Shown: positions 1 to 9,452 of the stretch, piece after piece
How positions within the stretch are numbered: position 1 is the first letter of the stretch
How the letters are laid out: every line of letters begins with the position of its first letter
Assembly (NCBI GenBank): GCA_016935235.1
Contig: JAFGRJ010000124.1
Location: forward strand, 1-45,377
Reading direction: 5' to 3'
Source of the DNA: Candidatus Cloacimonadota bacterium
Lineage (GTDB): Bacteria > Cloacimonadota > Cloacimonadia > Cloacimonadales > TCS61
Length of the DNA stretch: 45,377 nucleotides
Program-made: the position numbers and the translations under genes
Notes under the pieces: model-generated
What the model was told of the DNA's origin: nothing
The model's input: only the letters and a program-made list of their open reading frames with translations
The model's database searches: none

Positions 1-7
1 CACCGGT

Positions 8-871
8 GTGGATCCCTATGATGATCAGCCGATGATCCCCTACGACCTGGATGAGGACGGCGTTGTGGACAGCTGGGATGAGAATGGCTTGGTGGAATTC
101 GTTACGGTATGGCCTTCTCATTTCTTCGTGGGCGACTATCAGGACGGCTCTTTTCATGAACATTGTTTCAAAATAACCAAGAATGAAGAAATGGGCTGGG
201 TAGTCGCTTTCTTCATGGATGGTCGTTACCTGATGGAGTCTTATTATGAAACACCGGGCTATGAGGACTGGGCAGAAATTGCTCAGATAGCTGTATGCAT
301 GTCTACTGATCATGGCGCCACCTGGTCCGAACCTGCCTACCTTAATGCCAAGGTTGATGATGTAAACTTTTATCCCGAACTTGAGGGGATGCTGCCCTGT
401 TATATTTATCCCGCCGATGAGATAGAAATCGTCGAAAATAATCACGGCAGGATACCCATTATTTTCTTCAATGATAACAGCTATGGCTCCTATTCTTCAC
501 CAGTGGTTCATGGTCAAAATAATGGTGGAACTATTACCTATGCTGTTCTGGACATCGAAATTGTAACAGACACCGATGATAACACCGTTGCACCTGTTTA
601 CAATCTGGCTCAGAATTATCCCAATCCCTTCAACCCGATAACAACAATTGCCTACAGCCTGAAGGAAGCAGCTAATGTAACACTGGAAGTATTTAACATC
701 AAAGGACAGAAAGTAAAAACGCTCATCAATGAATTCAAGCAACCTAGCGATTACAGCGTGATCTGGGATGGCAGGGATGACCAGGGTCGCCTTCAGGACA
801 GCGGCATCTATTTCTACAAGCTTAATGTCGGAAAATACTCCTCAGCTAAAAAGATGTTATTGCTTAAATAA
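8..871 (+). CDS. Secreted BNR/Asp-box-like protein with C-terminal T9SS/FlgD-like sorting domain (5' end probably outside window)
   Basis: Asp-box-like 'STDHGATW'; C-terminal 'YNLAQNYPNPFNPITTIAYSL...VFNIKGQKVKTL...WDGRDDQGRLQDSGIYFYKL' typical of the Por/FlgD-like C-terminal sorting domain; ORF starts at window edge. Confidence 0.8.
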   Translation: MDPYDDQPMIPYDLDEDGVVDSWDENGLVEFVTVWPSHFFVGDYQDGSFHEHCFKITKNEEMGWVVAFFMDGRYLMESYYETPGYEDWAEIAQIAVCMSTDHGATWSEPAYLNAKVDDVNFYPELEGMLPCYIYPADEIEIVENNHGRIPIIFFNDNSYGSYSSPVVHGQNNGGTITYAVLDIEIVTDTDDNTVAPVYNLAQNYPNPFNPITTIAYSLKEAANVTLEVFNIKGQKVKTLINEFKQPSDYSVIWDGRDDQGRLQDSGIYFYKLNVGKYSSAKKMLLLK

Positions 872-898
872 ATAGAAAGGGAGTTCTACCATTAGACC

Positions 899-930
899 GG
901 GAGCACGGATTTCCGTGCTCCCTTTTTTTT
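899..930 (+). terminator. Rho-independent terminator downstream of the sorting-domain protein
   Basis: gggagcacgg-attt-ccgtgctccc followed by T8. Confidence 0.9.
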
Positions 931-2932
931 ACTTCAGACCGGCATCCCAGTTGAACTGAGAATACCGGGCTATTGGACGAGATTTCTGATAGGCTTCTAT
1001 CAAGCTGTGGATAAGGTATTGCGAGGGAAGCTGATAGGACAGGTCAAGGAGAAATCTGCGGAAACCGGCTTTATAAAGCTCATTTTTATGATGCAGCCAG
1101 GACACTGGTAGTTCGGGCACCAGACTGGTCAGTCCCTGTATCCTGAAACACCGCAGTTTTAACTCCTTACTGTTTATTATGCTATCCCGGCAACTCCTGA
1201 TGGGAACCCGTGAATAGAATAATTCAGGATAATAGAATAAAGGTACAATCCCTCTGCGATCCTTACCAGCAAGGAGATTCTTCCTGTCATTTTCCAGAGG
1301 ATAGACATACAATTCAACATCATGCTCCTTGAGAAATTGAATAGCGGCATCATTGAGTACATAAATGTTTTCAGCGGTGGAAATATGGATTTTAGCAGTT
1401 CTGGGCAGAAGGTCCTTCTGGGAAATATGGCTGAGCATGAATTGATGGAAACCGGAACGGTAAAAGGCCAGACATAATTGCCGATAGTATTCCAGATCGC
1501 TTTCCATGATGAATCTGGGAAGTTGCAGGATAATTCTGTGCCTGTTCTTCTTCAGAGTATAATTAGAGGGATTTAGATTCTCCCAGTCCTTTTTCTGCAG
1601 GTTCAGGATAAGGTAATGAAATTTATCCCAGTTCAATTTCTGGATCCAGCGGAGTGTAGAAATACGAATAAAGAGTTCGGATGAGGTGCAGATTTTCCCG
1701 GAACCTGTTTTCTGGAGAATATTGCTGATTTTTTTTTGTGACAGACGGTAATTTATTTTCTGTCTGTGTTCCGGGAAGCGGTGAGGAAATTTTTTCTGAG
1801 AACGACCGGTCAGGATTACCTGGTCGTTGATCCTGGCTTTAACCTCCTGGGTGAATATAGTGACCTCATTTCCTGCCTGAGCTCTGGTGACTGGCTGTCC
1901 CTGTTCCTGCATCTGGACTATTTTAAAACTCCGGGCATCTTCATCTCCCTGCGAAAGTAAGCGAAGACGGTCCTGAATATTGAGCAGGGTGCTGGTAGTG
2001 AAGGTAAAAGAATCTTTATTCCTTTTGCCAACCCGACCGATGACCTGGCCTGTATAAGGGATTTCAGTAAAGGGTTTCTGTAAATTCTTCCCCAGGAAAT
2101 ACTGGATTTTTTCCCGGCTCAGATCATTCTTAAGAATATCTCTGGCTTCCGGGAGCCGCGCAGGATCGTCGATCACCATGCGATAAGCTCTGGCTGTGAT
2201 ATAAACATATTCTGCGGATTTCATCCTGCCCTCAATCTTCAGTGATTTTATTCCCAGCTTGCAAAGATAGGGAACTAGGTCGATCAGTTGCAGGTCCCTG
2301 AGACTGAACAGATACCCATCTTTGTCCAGCTGCCGGTAAGCACGACGGCAGGGCTGGCAGCATAGTCCGCGATTAGCGCTCATACCACCCATGTAACTGC
2401 TGAACAGGCAGAGGCCAGATACGGAATAACAGAGGGCACCGTGAATAAATAATTCCAGTTCAACGCCGCTGCTTCTGGAAACGTGTTCCAGTTCTTTCAA
2501 GGTTAATTCACGTGCCAGGATTATTCTCTGCATGCCCAGATTATGGAAAAATTTACAGCCTGCTGAATTATGGACGGTCATCTGGGTACTGGCAAAAAGG
2601 GGAATTGAATCATGATATTTATGAAGCAGATGAAGAACTCCCAGGTCCTGGATGATGATAGCGGAGATTTTAATCTGTGAGATTTGATAGAGAATATTCA
2701 ATAATTCAGGCAGCTCATTATTTTTTATTAGGGTATTGAGGGTGAGGTAGACTTTTATTTTCTCATTGGTTGCTTTTTTTACCAGAACCTGCAACTGATC
2801 GATTGTGAAGTTCAGGGCTTTACCTCTGGCATTAAAGGATTTCAAGCCCAGGTAAACTGAGTCGGCACCTCCCTCCAGAGCAGCGTAGAAAGCTTCCGGG
2901 TTGCCGACCGGAAGCAGTAACTCGGGTTTCAT
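929..2932 (-). CDS. Peptidase U32 family protein
   Basis: N-terminal 'PELLLPVGNPEAFYAALEGGADSVYLG'; U32 signature-like 'ELFIHGALCYSVSGLCLFSS'. Confidence 0.9.
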   Translation of the reverse strand: MKPELLLPVGNPEAFYAALEGGADSVYLGLKSFNARGKALNFTIDQLQVLVKKATNEKIKVYLTLNTLIKNNELPELLNILYQISQIKISAIIIQDLGVLHLLHKYHDSIPLFASTQMTVHNSAGCKFFHNLGMQRIILARELTLKELEHVSRSSGVELELFIHGALCYSVSGLCLFSSYMGGMSANRGLCCQPCRRAYRQLDKDGYLFSLRDLQLIDLVPYLCKLGIKSLKIEGRMKSAEYVYITARAYRMVIDDPARLPEARDILKNDLSREKIQYFLGKNLQKPFTEIPYTGQVIGRVGKRNKDSFTFTTSTLLNIQDRLRLLSQGDEDARSFKIVQMQEQGQPVTRAQAGNEVTIFTQEVKARINDQVILTGRSQKKFPHRFPEHRQKINYRLSQKKISNILQKTGSGKICTSSELFIRISTLRWIQKLNWDKFHYLILNLQKKDWENLNPSNYTLKKNRHRIILQLPRFIMESDLEYYRQLCLAFYRSGFHQFMLSHISQKDLLPRTAKIHISTAENIYVLNDAAIQFLKEHDVELYVYPLENDRKNLLAGKDRRGIVPLFYYPELFYSRVPIRSCRDSIINSKELKLRCFRIQGLTSLVPELPVSWLHHKNELYKAGFRRFLLDLSYQLPSQYLIHSLIEAYQKSRPIARYSQFNWDAGLK

Positions 2933-2933
2933 A

Positions 2934-3410
2934 TCAGAGAGTTTTCAGCAGGACCACAGCCGTTGCGGTTACTGCTTTACCGCGTCCTGTTATTCCCAGG
3001 CCTTCTTCGGTGGTTGCTTTGAGGGAAACATTCCACAGGTCAGTATGCAGATCGCTGGCAAGATTCTCCTGCATTTTTTTCAGGTAAGTCTGCAGTTTGG
3101 GCTTTTCAGCGCAGATGGTTGCATCGAGGTTGCCGATCTCATAACCCGTGTTATCCATGAGGTCGGTTATTTCCCGCAGCAGAATACGGCTGTCAATATC
3201 CCGGTAACGTTCGTCAGTATCAGGGAAATGCTGCCCGATATCTCCCTTGGCAAGTGCACCCAGGATGGCGTCTATCACAGCATGGATAAGTACATCGGCA
3301 TCAGAATGTCCCACCAGACCTTTAGGAAAGGGAATGTCCACTCCTCCCAGGATCAGTTTACCCCCGGTATCGCTCAGTTTATGAACATCATAACCATAGC
3401 CTATGCGCAT
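2934..3410 (-). CDS. ispF: 2-C-methyl-D-erythritol 2,4-cyclodiphosphate synthase
   Basis: 'MRIGYGYDVHKL...LGGVDIPFPKGLVGHSDADVLIHAVIDAILGALAKGDIGQHFPDTD'; start trimmed from 3431 to the conserved MRIG start. Confidence 0.95.
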   Translation of the reverse strand: MRIGYGYDVHKLSDTGGKLILGGVDIPFPKGLVGHSDADVLIHAVIDAILGALAKGDIGQHFPDTDERYRDIDSRILLREITDLMDNTGYEIGNLDATICAEKPKLQTYLKKMQENLASDLHTDLWNVSLKATTEEGLGITGRGKAVTATAVVLLKTL

Positions 3411-3423
3411 ACTGTCCTCCCGA

Positions 3424-6141
3424 TCAGTCAACTGTTATGGATTTGGATACATTTTTGGGCACGTCCGGATGGACTCCGTGTTCCATGATACCGAGTTTAT
3501 CCAGTTTTTCCTTTTTCTTGATACTCATCCGCAGAGCCAGAAGCTGCAGCACGATTGTAGCAGAAAAGGTGGTCATCAGGGAATCGCCTGTCTTGGGCAG
3601 GATAATGTAACTCCAGCCGTAGTATCCCTCATCATTGGGATTCATGCGTGCATTTTCCAGTAACTCGTCATTTTCCTCAGCTATGACAAAAGTATCGCCC
3701 CCGCGGATTTTATGAGTGTTGATCTGGGATATGGTCAAATTGATGTCCTGTTCTTCCGGTCCGGTTACATAGATCAATGGGTAATTCCTGTAGACATGGC
3801 TGAAAAAATCACGTTCAGAGACGAAATTCTTGAAGAATTCAGCTCCTTCCCGGGAAAGGTCAAAGGGGAAAGTCCTCTTGAATATATAATTTACCAGAGA
3901 CTGGGTCATGCTTCTGATCTCTAGTTCCGGAATACCTTCCTCCCGGGCGGAAGATTCCAGTTCAATTGTCAACTGATTGTAGTTTTTCAACATTGCCTTC
4001 ATATTTTTAATACCGAAGACAGTATTTCTTCCCAGGATTGTATTGGGACCATGTTTGAATTCGGAAGCTTCACCGCCCTCAGCATGATTTAGAACCGTCT
4101 CCCTTATCTTGAGAGCACCTTCCTTGGCTACACCGGTGAGTTTAGTGGCCAGAATATGCATGGAAGGTTCCATGTATATTTTCCCGGCAGCATATTCGAT
4201 CTGTTCCGCGGTTGTTTCGATTGTTTCTTTGATGAGTTGGGGTATGTCGTTAATGGATTTCAGGCGGGTTGTCAGTTTATGATTGAGGAGAGCTGTTTTC
4301 TCCTGATCTGCAGAACTAATATTCCTGATATTCTGCTCCAGCACCTTGATAGCCAGGTAGTAGAAAAGGGTTATCTGGTTGATGAAACTTTTAGTTGCCG
4401 GTACAGCGATTTCCGGGCCACAGAAAATCGGGATTGAAACATCGCATTTTTCCTGTCCCAGCGTGGAATTCATATTATTAACCAGTACAATGGTTTTAAT
4501 ATCCAGTCCGAGATTCTCCACATAATTGAAGATATCGATCAGATCCTTGGTTTCACCGCTCTGGGATACACCCAGGATAACATCATTATTGCAAAGGCTT
4601 TTGGAGAACTGTCCCCGGAAATTACCGGGGAGCACGGGTATTATGTCCAGATTGGCGATATCATTGAAGAAAATGGAAGCGATCATGGCAGCATGGAAGG
4701 ATGTCCCACAGGCAATGGCATAGATATTACGGTTGAACCTGCAGCTGTTTGCAACTATATCAAGGAAATGTTCGATGCTCTGATTGAACTCCTTGACATC
4801 ATTCATCTCGCTGATCGAATCCAGCGCTTTGGCGAGGAGCAGTTTTTTCTTGTTGAAATATGAGTTCAGGAGTTCAATAAAAGTGTTTTTATTGGCAGAA
4901 AAGAAGTATTTCTTCTCAAAATCTTTCTTTACCAGTTCATTGTAAATGGAAACATACTGTTCTCTGACTTTCTGATAGAATGCATCGGCTTTTACGGAAG
5001 ATTCAAACCTGGAAAACAGGTTCGTCTGTTGGACCGGATCCTCGGTTTTAAGGATGTTTCTGCCCAGATCTTCGATATCATCAAAGAAATTTTCCTTTTT
5101 TAGCAGCTCAATCATACGGGTTCCCGTATTTGAGCCACCCTGGAAAAGCTTGATAAGCTTACCGGAGGTTTCAACTTCCGCATAGATTTCCTGCTCCATG
5201 AAATACTGAAAAGGGGGAACCAGTTCTGTGTCCTCTGCTCTCAGTTTTGATCTTACCGGCTGTTTGGGGATATGGTCACCCGGATTGATTATGAATTCAG
5301 CCTGGTTAGGTCGCTTGATCTTGAGTTTGCGGAGGGCGAAGATCTTATAGTCATCAACTTTGAATTCCACGAACTCACCTTCACGAAGATTAATCAGGGT
5401 TTTGGTGAATTTAAGTACAGCAGTAAGATCGGAAGAAGCCAGTCCAAACCTGTTACCCTCTATTTCACCGATGCCAAAATACAGGCTGCTCCCGCCCTTG
5501 ATAGCGTAAATGAATTCGGTATAGGGGTCCACAATCACAGCGGCATAGGAGCCCACCATCCTGGAACTGGCAATGATTATGGCATTGCGCATGGACTGGC
5601 AGCGAATCTGGGGATTGTGCTGGTCCCTGTCGCCGTGTCTTCCCAGTTCATTATCGAAATAATGCTCAATAGTATGAACCAGCATTTCGCCATCATTATT
5701 GGAAACAACATTATGACCTTCTGAGATCAGGAAACTTTTCAATTCCCGGGAATTGGTGATATTGCCATTATGAGCACCATAAATGTGCTGCTTGCATTTT
5801 ACTTCATGGGGTTGAGCGTTCTTGGGTGTGACAGTGCCAAATGTCGCCCAGCGAACCTGACCACAGAAAATTTTTCCCTGCTGCTTATCGATTCCCAGTG
5901 TTTTGACCAGAGTACTGGGTGCTCCTACATCCTTAAGCAGAATGATATTTTTCTTACCATCCTGGAATACACCGCCCGTGGAATCATAACCCCTGTATTC
6001 AAGGGCTTTTAGCAGTGTGGCAGCGTACTGGCCGAGCTTGACACTCACCCGGGCAAGTCCCAAACCCAGCACACCACAGCCCAGACCGGGGATAGGTATA
6101 TTAATCGTAAAATCAAATTTTCTTAATATCTTTTCTATCAT
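3424..6141 (-). CDS. GlmS-like glutamine--fructose-6-phosphate aminotransferase (Ntn glutaminase plus two SIS domains), enlarged to 905 aa
   Basis: 'CGVLG...LEYRGYDSTG', 'RWATFG', 'HNGNITN', 'CGTSFHAA', 'SQSGET', 'HAEGGEASEFKHGP' and C-terminal 'PKNVSKSITVD' all match GlmS landmarks. Confidence 0.88.
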   Translation of the reverse strand: MIEKILRKFDFTINIPIPGLGCGVLGLGLARVSVKLGQYAATLLKALEYRGYDSTGGVFQDGKKNIILLKDVGAPSTLVKTLGIDKQQGKIFCGQVRWATFGTVTPKNAQPHEVKCKQHIYGAHNGNITNSRELKSFLISEGHNVVSNNDGEMLVHTIEHYFDNELGRHGDRDQHNPQIRCQSMRNAIIIASSRMVGSYAAVIVDPYTEFIYAIKGGSSLYFGIGEIEGNRFGLASSDLTAVLKFTKTLINLREGEFVEFKVDDYKIFALRKLKIKRPNQAEFIINPGDHIPKQPVRSKLRAEDTELVPPFQYFMEQEIYAEVETSGKLIKLFQGGSNTGTRMIELLKKENFFDDIEDLGRNILKTEDPVQQTNLFSRFESSVKADAFYQKVREQYVSIYNELVKKDFEKKYFFSANKNTFIELLNSYFNKKKLLLAKALDSISEMNDVKEFNQSIEHFLDIVANSCRFNRNIYAIACGTSFHAAMIASIFFNDIANLDIIPVLPGNFRGQFSKSLCNNDVILGVSQSGETKDLIDIFNYVENLGLDIKTIVLVNNMNSTLGQEKCDVSIPIFCGPEIAVPATKSFINQITLFYYLAIKVLEQNIRNISSADQEKTALLNHKLTTRLKSINDIPQLIKETIETTAEQIEYAAGKIYMEPSMHILATKLTGVAKEGALKIRETVLNHAEGGEASEFKHGPNTILGRNTVFGIKNMKAMLKNYNQLTIELESSAREEGIPELEIRSMTQSLVNYIFKRTFPFDLSREGAEFFKNFVSERDFFSHVYRNYPLIYVTGPEEQDINLTISQINTHKIRGGDTFVIAEENDELLENARMNPNDEGYYGWSYIILPKTGDSLMTTFSATIVLQLLALRMSIKKKEKLDKLGIMEHGVHPDVPKNVSKSITVD

Positions 6142-6833
6142 ATTTTTTTTCCCTGATGCTTCCTCTTTATGAGAACTTCCGCCATCACAAGATCATCAAA
6201 ATAGGTAATCTTAAAATTAGTGCCGGTCGTTTCCCATCCGAATACGTTATGACCGTAATGCTCGAGAATAGCGGCATCATCTGTGAATTCAAGATGGTCT
6301 GCAACAGACTTCCGATGCATGTCCAAAATAAGTTCATAAGCGAACACCTGAGGAGTCAATGCGTTGAATAATCCCACTCGATCAATGGTTTTCTGAATTT
6401 TATCTCCGGTCATCACCTTTATGGTATCTCTTACTTTTACAACAGGGATAACAGCCTGCTTCAGTTTGACCAGACGAAGTAGATTACTGATATCCTCCGA
6501 CTTAACAAAGGGCCTTACTCCATCGTGGATAAGAACATATGCAGTTTCAGGAGCACATTTTCTCAGGGCGTTGAATACTGATTCCTGACGTGTGTTTCCA
6601 CCAGGGACTATCTGAATTTTAGTGGAGGGGTATTCCAATTTTATTTTATCGGAATAAACGGACATTTCCGGTGCCGGTAGGGTTATGATGATTGAATCGA
6701 TCCCGGGATGAGTGAAAAAAACATCGATGGTCCAGAAAAGCAGTGGTCTGCCGGCAAGGGACAGAAACTGCTTTTTGTGCAGGGTATTCATTCTGTTACC
6801 GCTTCCCCCAGCGGTTATGATGGCAGTATTCAA
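6138..6833 (-). CDS. ispD: 2-C-methyl-D-erythritol 4-phosphate cytidylyltransferase
   Basis: 'AIITAGGSGNRMNTLHKKQFLSLAGRPLLFWTI', 'VLIHDGVRPFV', 'TPQVFAYELI'. Confidence 0.93.
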   Translation of the reverse strand: MNTAIITAGGSGNRMNTLHKKQFLSLAGRPLLFWTIDVFFTHPGIDSIIITLPAPEMSVYSDKIKLEYPSTKIQIVPGGNTRQESVFNALRKCAPETAYVLIHDGVRPFVKSEDISNLLRLVKLKQAVIPVVKVRDTIKVMTGDKIQKTIDRVGLFNALTPQVFAYELILDMHRKSVADHLEFTDDAAILEHYGHNVFGWETTGTNFKITYFDDLVMAEVLIKRKHQGKKI

Positions 6834-6853
6834 TTCTTTTACCTCAAGGGTGT

Positions 6854-8590
6854 TCAGAAGCTAAACCCTTTTTCCTGAAACAGTTTCAAGCAGGCATCCA
6901 CAGTATCTGCATCATACAGGATACCTTTATTCCGGTCAATTTCCTCCAAAGCGCTTTTAATATCCATCTGTGGCCGGTATGGTCTGTGATTGATCATCGC
7001 TTCGGTCACATCCGCTACACATAGTATCCTGGCTTCAGGCAGTATTTCCCCTTTTTTCAGTCCTCGGGGATATCCTGAACCATTCATCAATTCATGGTGC
7101 TGCAGAACAATATCCGCTATGGGTTCTGGGAAGGCAATAGTATTGAGTATTTCATAACCGGTTTGAGGATGCAGTTTTATCAGGTCGAGTTCGGCTTTCA
7201 GCAATTTTCTTCCCTTTGCCAGGATATCGGAGGGGACATTCAATTTACCTATATCATGCAGTTGAGAAGCGGTGTATAATTTTTCTATCTGCTGTTCCGG
7301 CAGATTCATTTCCAGTGCAATTGCTTCCGCCAGCTTTGCCACGCGCCGCTGGTGTTGAGCGGTATAGGGATCCCTGATCTCTATGGCTGCTATAAGACCT
7401 TTAACGGTGTCATGATACAGTTTCCTGGACTTAAGATAACTCATACGCAGCTTTATCTTGTCACTTCTCTTCTCGGTAATGTCATGCAGTATTGCTATAA
7501 ATCCCCGGAATTGCCCATTCTCGCTCATCGGTATGTGAGTAAGTGTGATATATTTTCTTCTTTCCTTTCCTTTTCCCAGAGTAAATTCGCTACTGGTGGT
7601 TGCAGAGGTTTCAGATCTACTGTCGCATATTTCCACAAATCGTTGCAGGTGGCTGAATTCGGAGAGATTTCTGCCCACGGCATCCTGTTCCGGTAATTTA
7701 AGCATCGCAATTGCAGCTTGGTTAATGAAACTCAGTATACCGGAGTCATCAACAATCAGAATTCCTTCTTTTATCGAAGAAACTATATTTCGCAGGTCTT
7801 CCTCTTTTTTCCTGGTATCGACCAGTGTGTTGTAACATTGGGTGATATCGGTTATAATGCCCTGAAGAGCAACTGGTTGTCCTTTGTCCCCCCAGGTAAT
7901 GACATTGGTCTGATGGAACCACCTGGGATTACCAGAGCTATCTATGATCTTGTACTCATAATAGGGAGGTGCTTTCCCCGACACTATTTTCTGCCATTCC
8001 TCTTCATAGTATTTCTTCATATCAGGATGCAATAATTTGCACAATAGATCAGGAGTATCATAGAAAGCCTTCTGATCGTAACCGGTCAACTTCTTACAGG
8101 CGGGATTGATGAATTCGATTTTTCGGTCTGGTATTGAGATCTTGAAAATAATATCACCCAGATCAGCTGTCAGCCGCGAATACATTTCTGTGCTATGATG
8201 CCTTATTTTATCCTGTTCATGCTTGTAAAGGGCGATTTCCATAACCGCTTTAAGTTCAGATACCTCGTAAGGCTTCATTATATAGCCATAGGGTTCTGAG
8301 GTCACAGCCTTCTGGATCGTCTGCCTGTCGGCATGAGCGGTAAGAAAAATTACCGGGATATTCATTTCTTTATACATTATCTCAGCAGCTTGAGTTCCTT
8401 CCATTTTTCCGGACAGCACAATATCCATGATAACCAGGTCGGGTTTTTCCTGCCGGGCTGTGATGAGTGCTTTCTCTGCAGTGTTGACAGCTCCCAGGGC
8501 AACATAACCAAATTGCTTCACATTCATCCGGATTTCTTCTGCAATGATGTTCTCATCTTCCACAATTAATATTTTTTTTCTAGATGACAT
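6854..8590 (-). CDS. Response regulator with REC, two PAS and C-terminal HD-GYP domains
   Basis: REC 'ILIVEDENIIAEEI...PDLVIMDIVLSG'; PAS segments; 'HDIGKLNVP...HHELMNGSGYPRGL' HD-GYP motif. Confidence 0.92.
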   Translation of the reverse strand: MSSRKKILIVEDENIIAEEIRMNVKQFGYVALGAVNTAEKALITARQEKPDLVIMDIVLSGKMEGTQAAEIMYKEMNIPVIFLTAHADRQTIQKAVTSEPYGYIMKPYEVSELKAVMEIALYKHEQDKIRHHSTEMYSRLTADLGDIIFKISIPDRKIEFINPACKKLTGYDQKAFYDTPDLLCKLLHPDMKKYYEEEWQKIVSGKAPPYYEYKIIDSSGNPRWFHQTNVITWGDKGQPVALQGIITDITQCYNTLVDTRKKEEDLRNIVSSIKEGILIVDDSGILSFINQAAIAMLKLPEQDAVGRNLSEFSHLQRFVEICDSRSETSATTSSEFTLGKGKERRKYITLTHIPMSENGQFRGFIAILHDITEKRSDKIKLRMSYLKSRKLYHDTVKGLIAAIEIRDPYTAQHQRRVAKLAEAIALEMNLPEQQIEKLYTASQLHDIGKLNVPSDILAKGRKLLKAELDLIKLHPQTGYEILNTIAFPEPIADIVLQHHELMNGSGYPRGLKKGEILPEARILCVADVTEAMINHRPYRPQMDIKSALEEIDRNKGILYDADTVDACLKLFQEKGFSF

Positions 8591-8724
8591 CTCCTGCTAC
8601 CTTTTTAGCGCATTCTCCTTATTGTTCCCGGATTGGCAAAATGTCAAGAGCAATATTGGAATGAAGATAGGAATGGAAAAGAGATTGGTACTTTCTTAAT
8701 TTATTTTGAAATACCGATAATGAA

Positions 8725-9060
8725 TTAATGATCGCAGGGATTAGTTCCCGTTTCCAGTTTGTTCTCAAGAAAGAGGTTGATCAAATCCTGCGGCAACTGA
8801 CCTGTGGCTCCGGTTATAACCTCGATATTCTGCATGTTGAAATGCTGTCTGGCTCTATGTCCCATGCCACCACATATGACAACACTGATTCCCTTATCAG
8901 CCAGGAAATGAGGATATGCTCCCGGTTCATGGACGGGTGGTATAAGAGTCTCCTCGCTTTTGATTTCTTTATTATCAACGGTGTAAACAGCAAAATTCTG
9001 ACAATGACCAAAATGCTGTGCTAAAAGCCCATTATTCACCGGTATAGCTATTTTCTTCAT
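8725..9060 (-). CDS. NifX/NifB-C-terminal-like Fe-Mo cofactor-binding family protein
   Basis: 'MKKIAIPVNNGLLAQHFGHCQNFAVYTV...VVICGGMGHRARQHF' dinitrogenase FeMo-cofactor family pattern; start trimmed from 9087. Confidence 0.9.
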   Translation of the reverse strand: MKKIAIPVNNGLLAQHFGHCQNFAVYTVDNKEIKSEETLIPPVHEPGAYPHFLADKGISVVICGGMGHRARQHFNMQNIEVITGATGQLPQDLINLFLENKLETGTNPCDH

Positions 9061-9113
9061 TTTATCTCCTTTTAAACTGAAATCCAATATTATCGGAAGA
9101 GCAACAGACGGAT

Positions 9114-9452
9114 TTAAAACTGCTTCAACTTATTATCCTTATACGCACGGTATGCTTCATCGACCGTCATACCACCTGCTCCTACCAATATCCTGACGCC
9201 TGACGTGTTAAGAACTCTGGCAGCATTATTGCCGGGACCATTTCCAGTAATAAGGACACCGACTCCTGCTTCAATAATCTTCTGGGCTGTCCTCGGCCCG
9301 GCTCCATGAGCAACACTGGTTATGGCACTGTTGTCGATAATCTGTTTACTGTTATCTTTCTCGTCAAGGATGATAAAATACTCCGACCGGCCAAAGCGAG
9401 GATCGATCGGTGAATTCATCTCCAAACCCGTTGTACTGAAAGCTATTTTCAT
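9114..9452 (-). CDS. NifX-like Fe-Mo cluster-binding family protein (ORP-like)
   Basis: 'MKIAFSTTGLEMNSPIDPRFGRSEYFIILD...GAGPRTAQKIIEAGVGVLITGNGPGNNAARVL'. Confidence 0.9.
   Translation of the reverse strand: MKIAFSTTGLEMNSPIDPRFGRSEYFIILDEKDNSKQIIDNSAITSVAHGAGPRTAQKIIEAGVGVLITGNGPGNNAARVLNTSGVRILVGAGGMTVDEAYRAYKDNKLKQF

Noticed and set aside
2901-3488. 195-aa plus-strand ORF over ispF
   Set aside because: Fully opposite ispF and flanking ends; no family signal.
8591-8724. AT-rich gap between NifX-like gene and HD-GYP gene as a possible ncRNA
   Set aside because: No convincing stem-loop with a T tract and no promoter pattern beyond AT richness.
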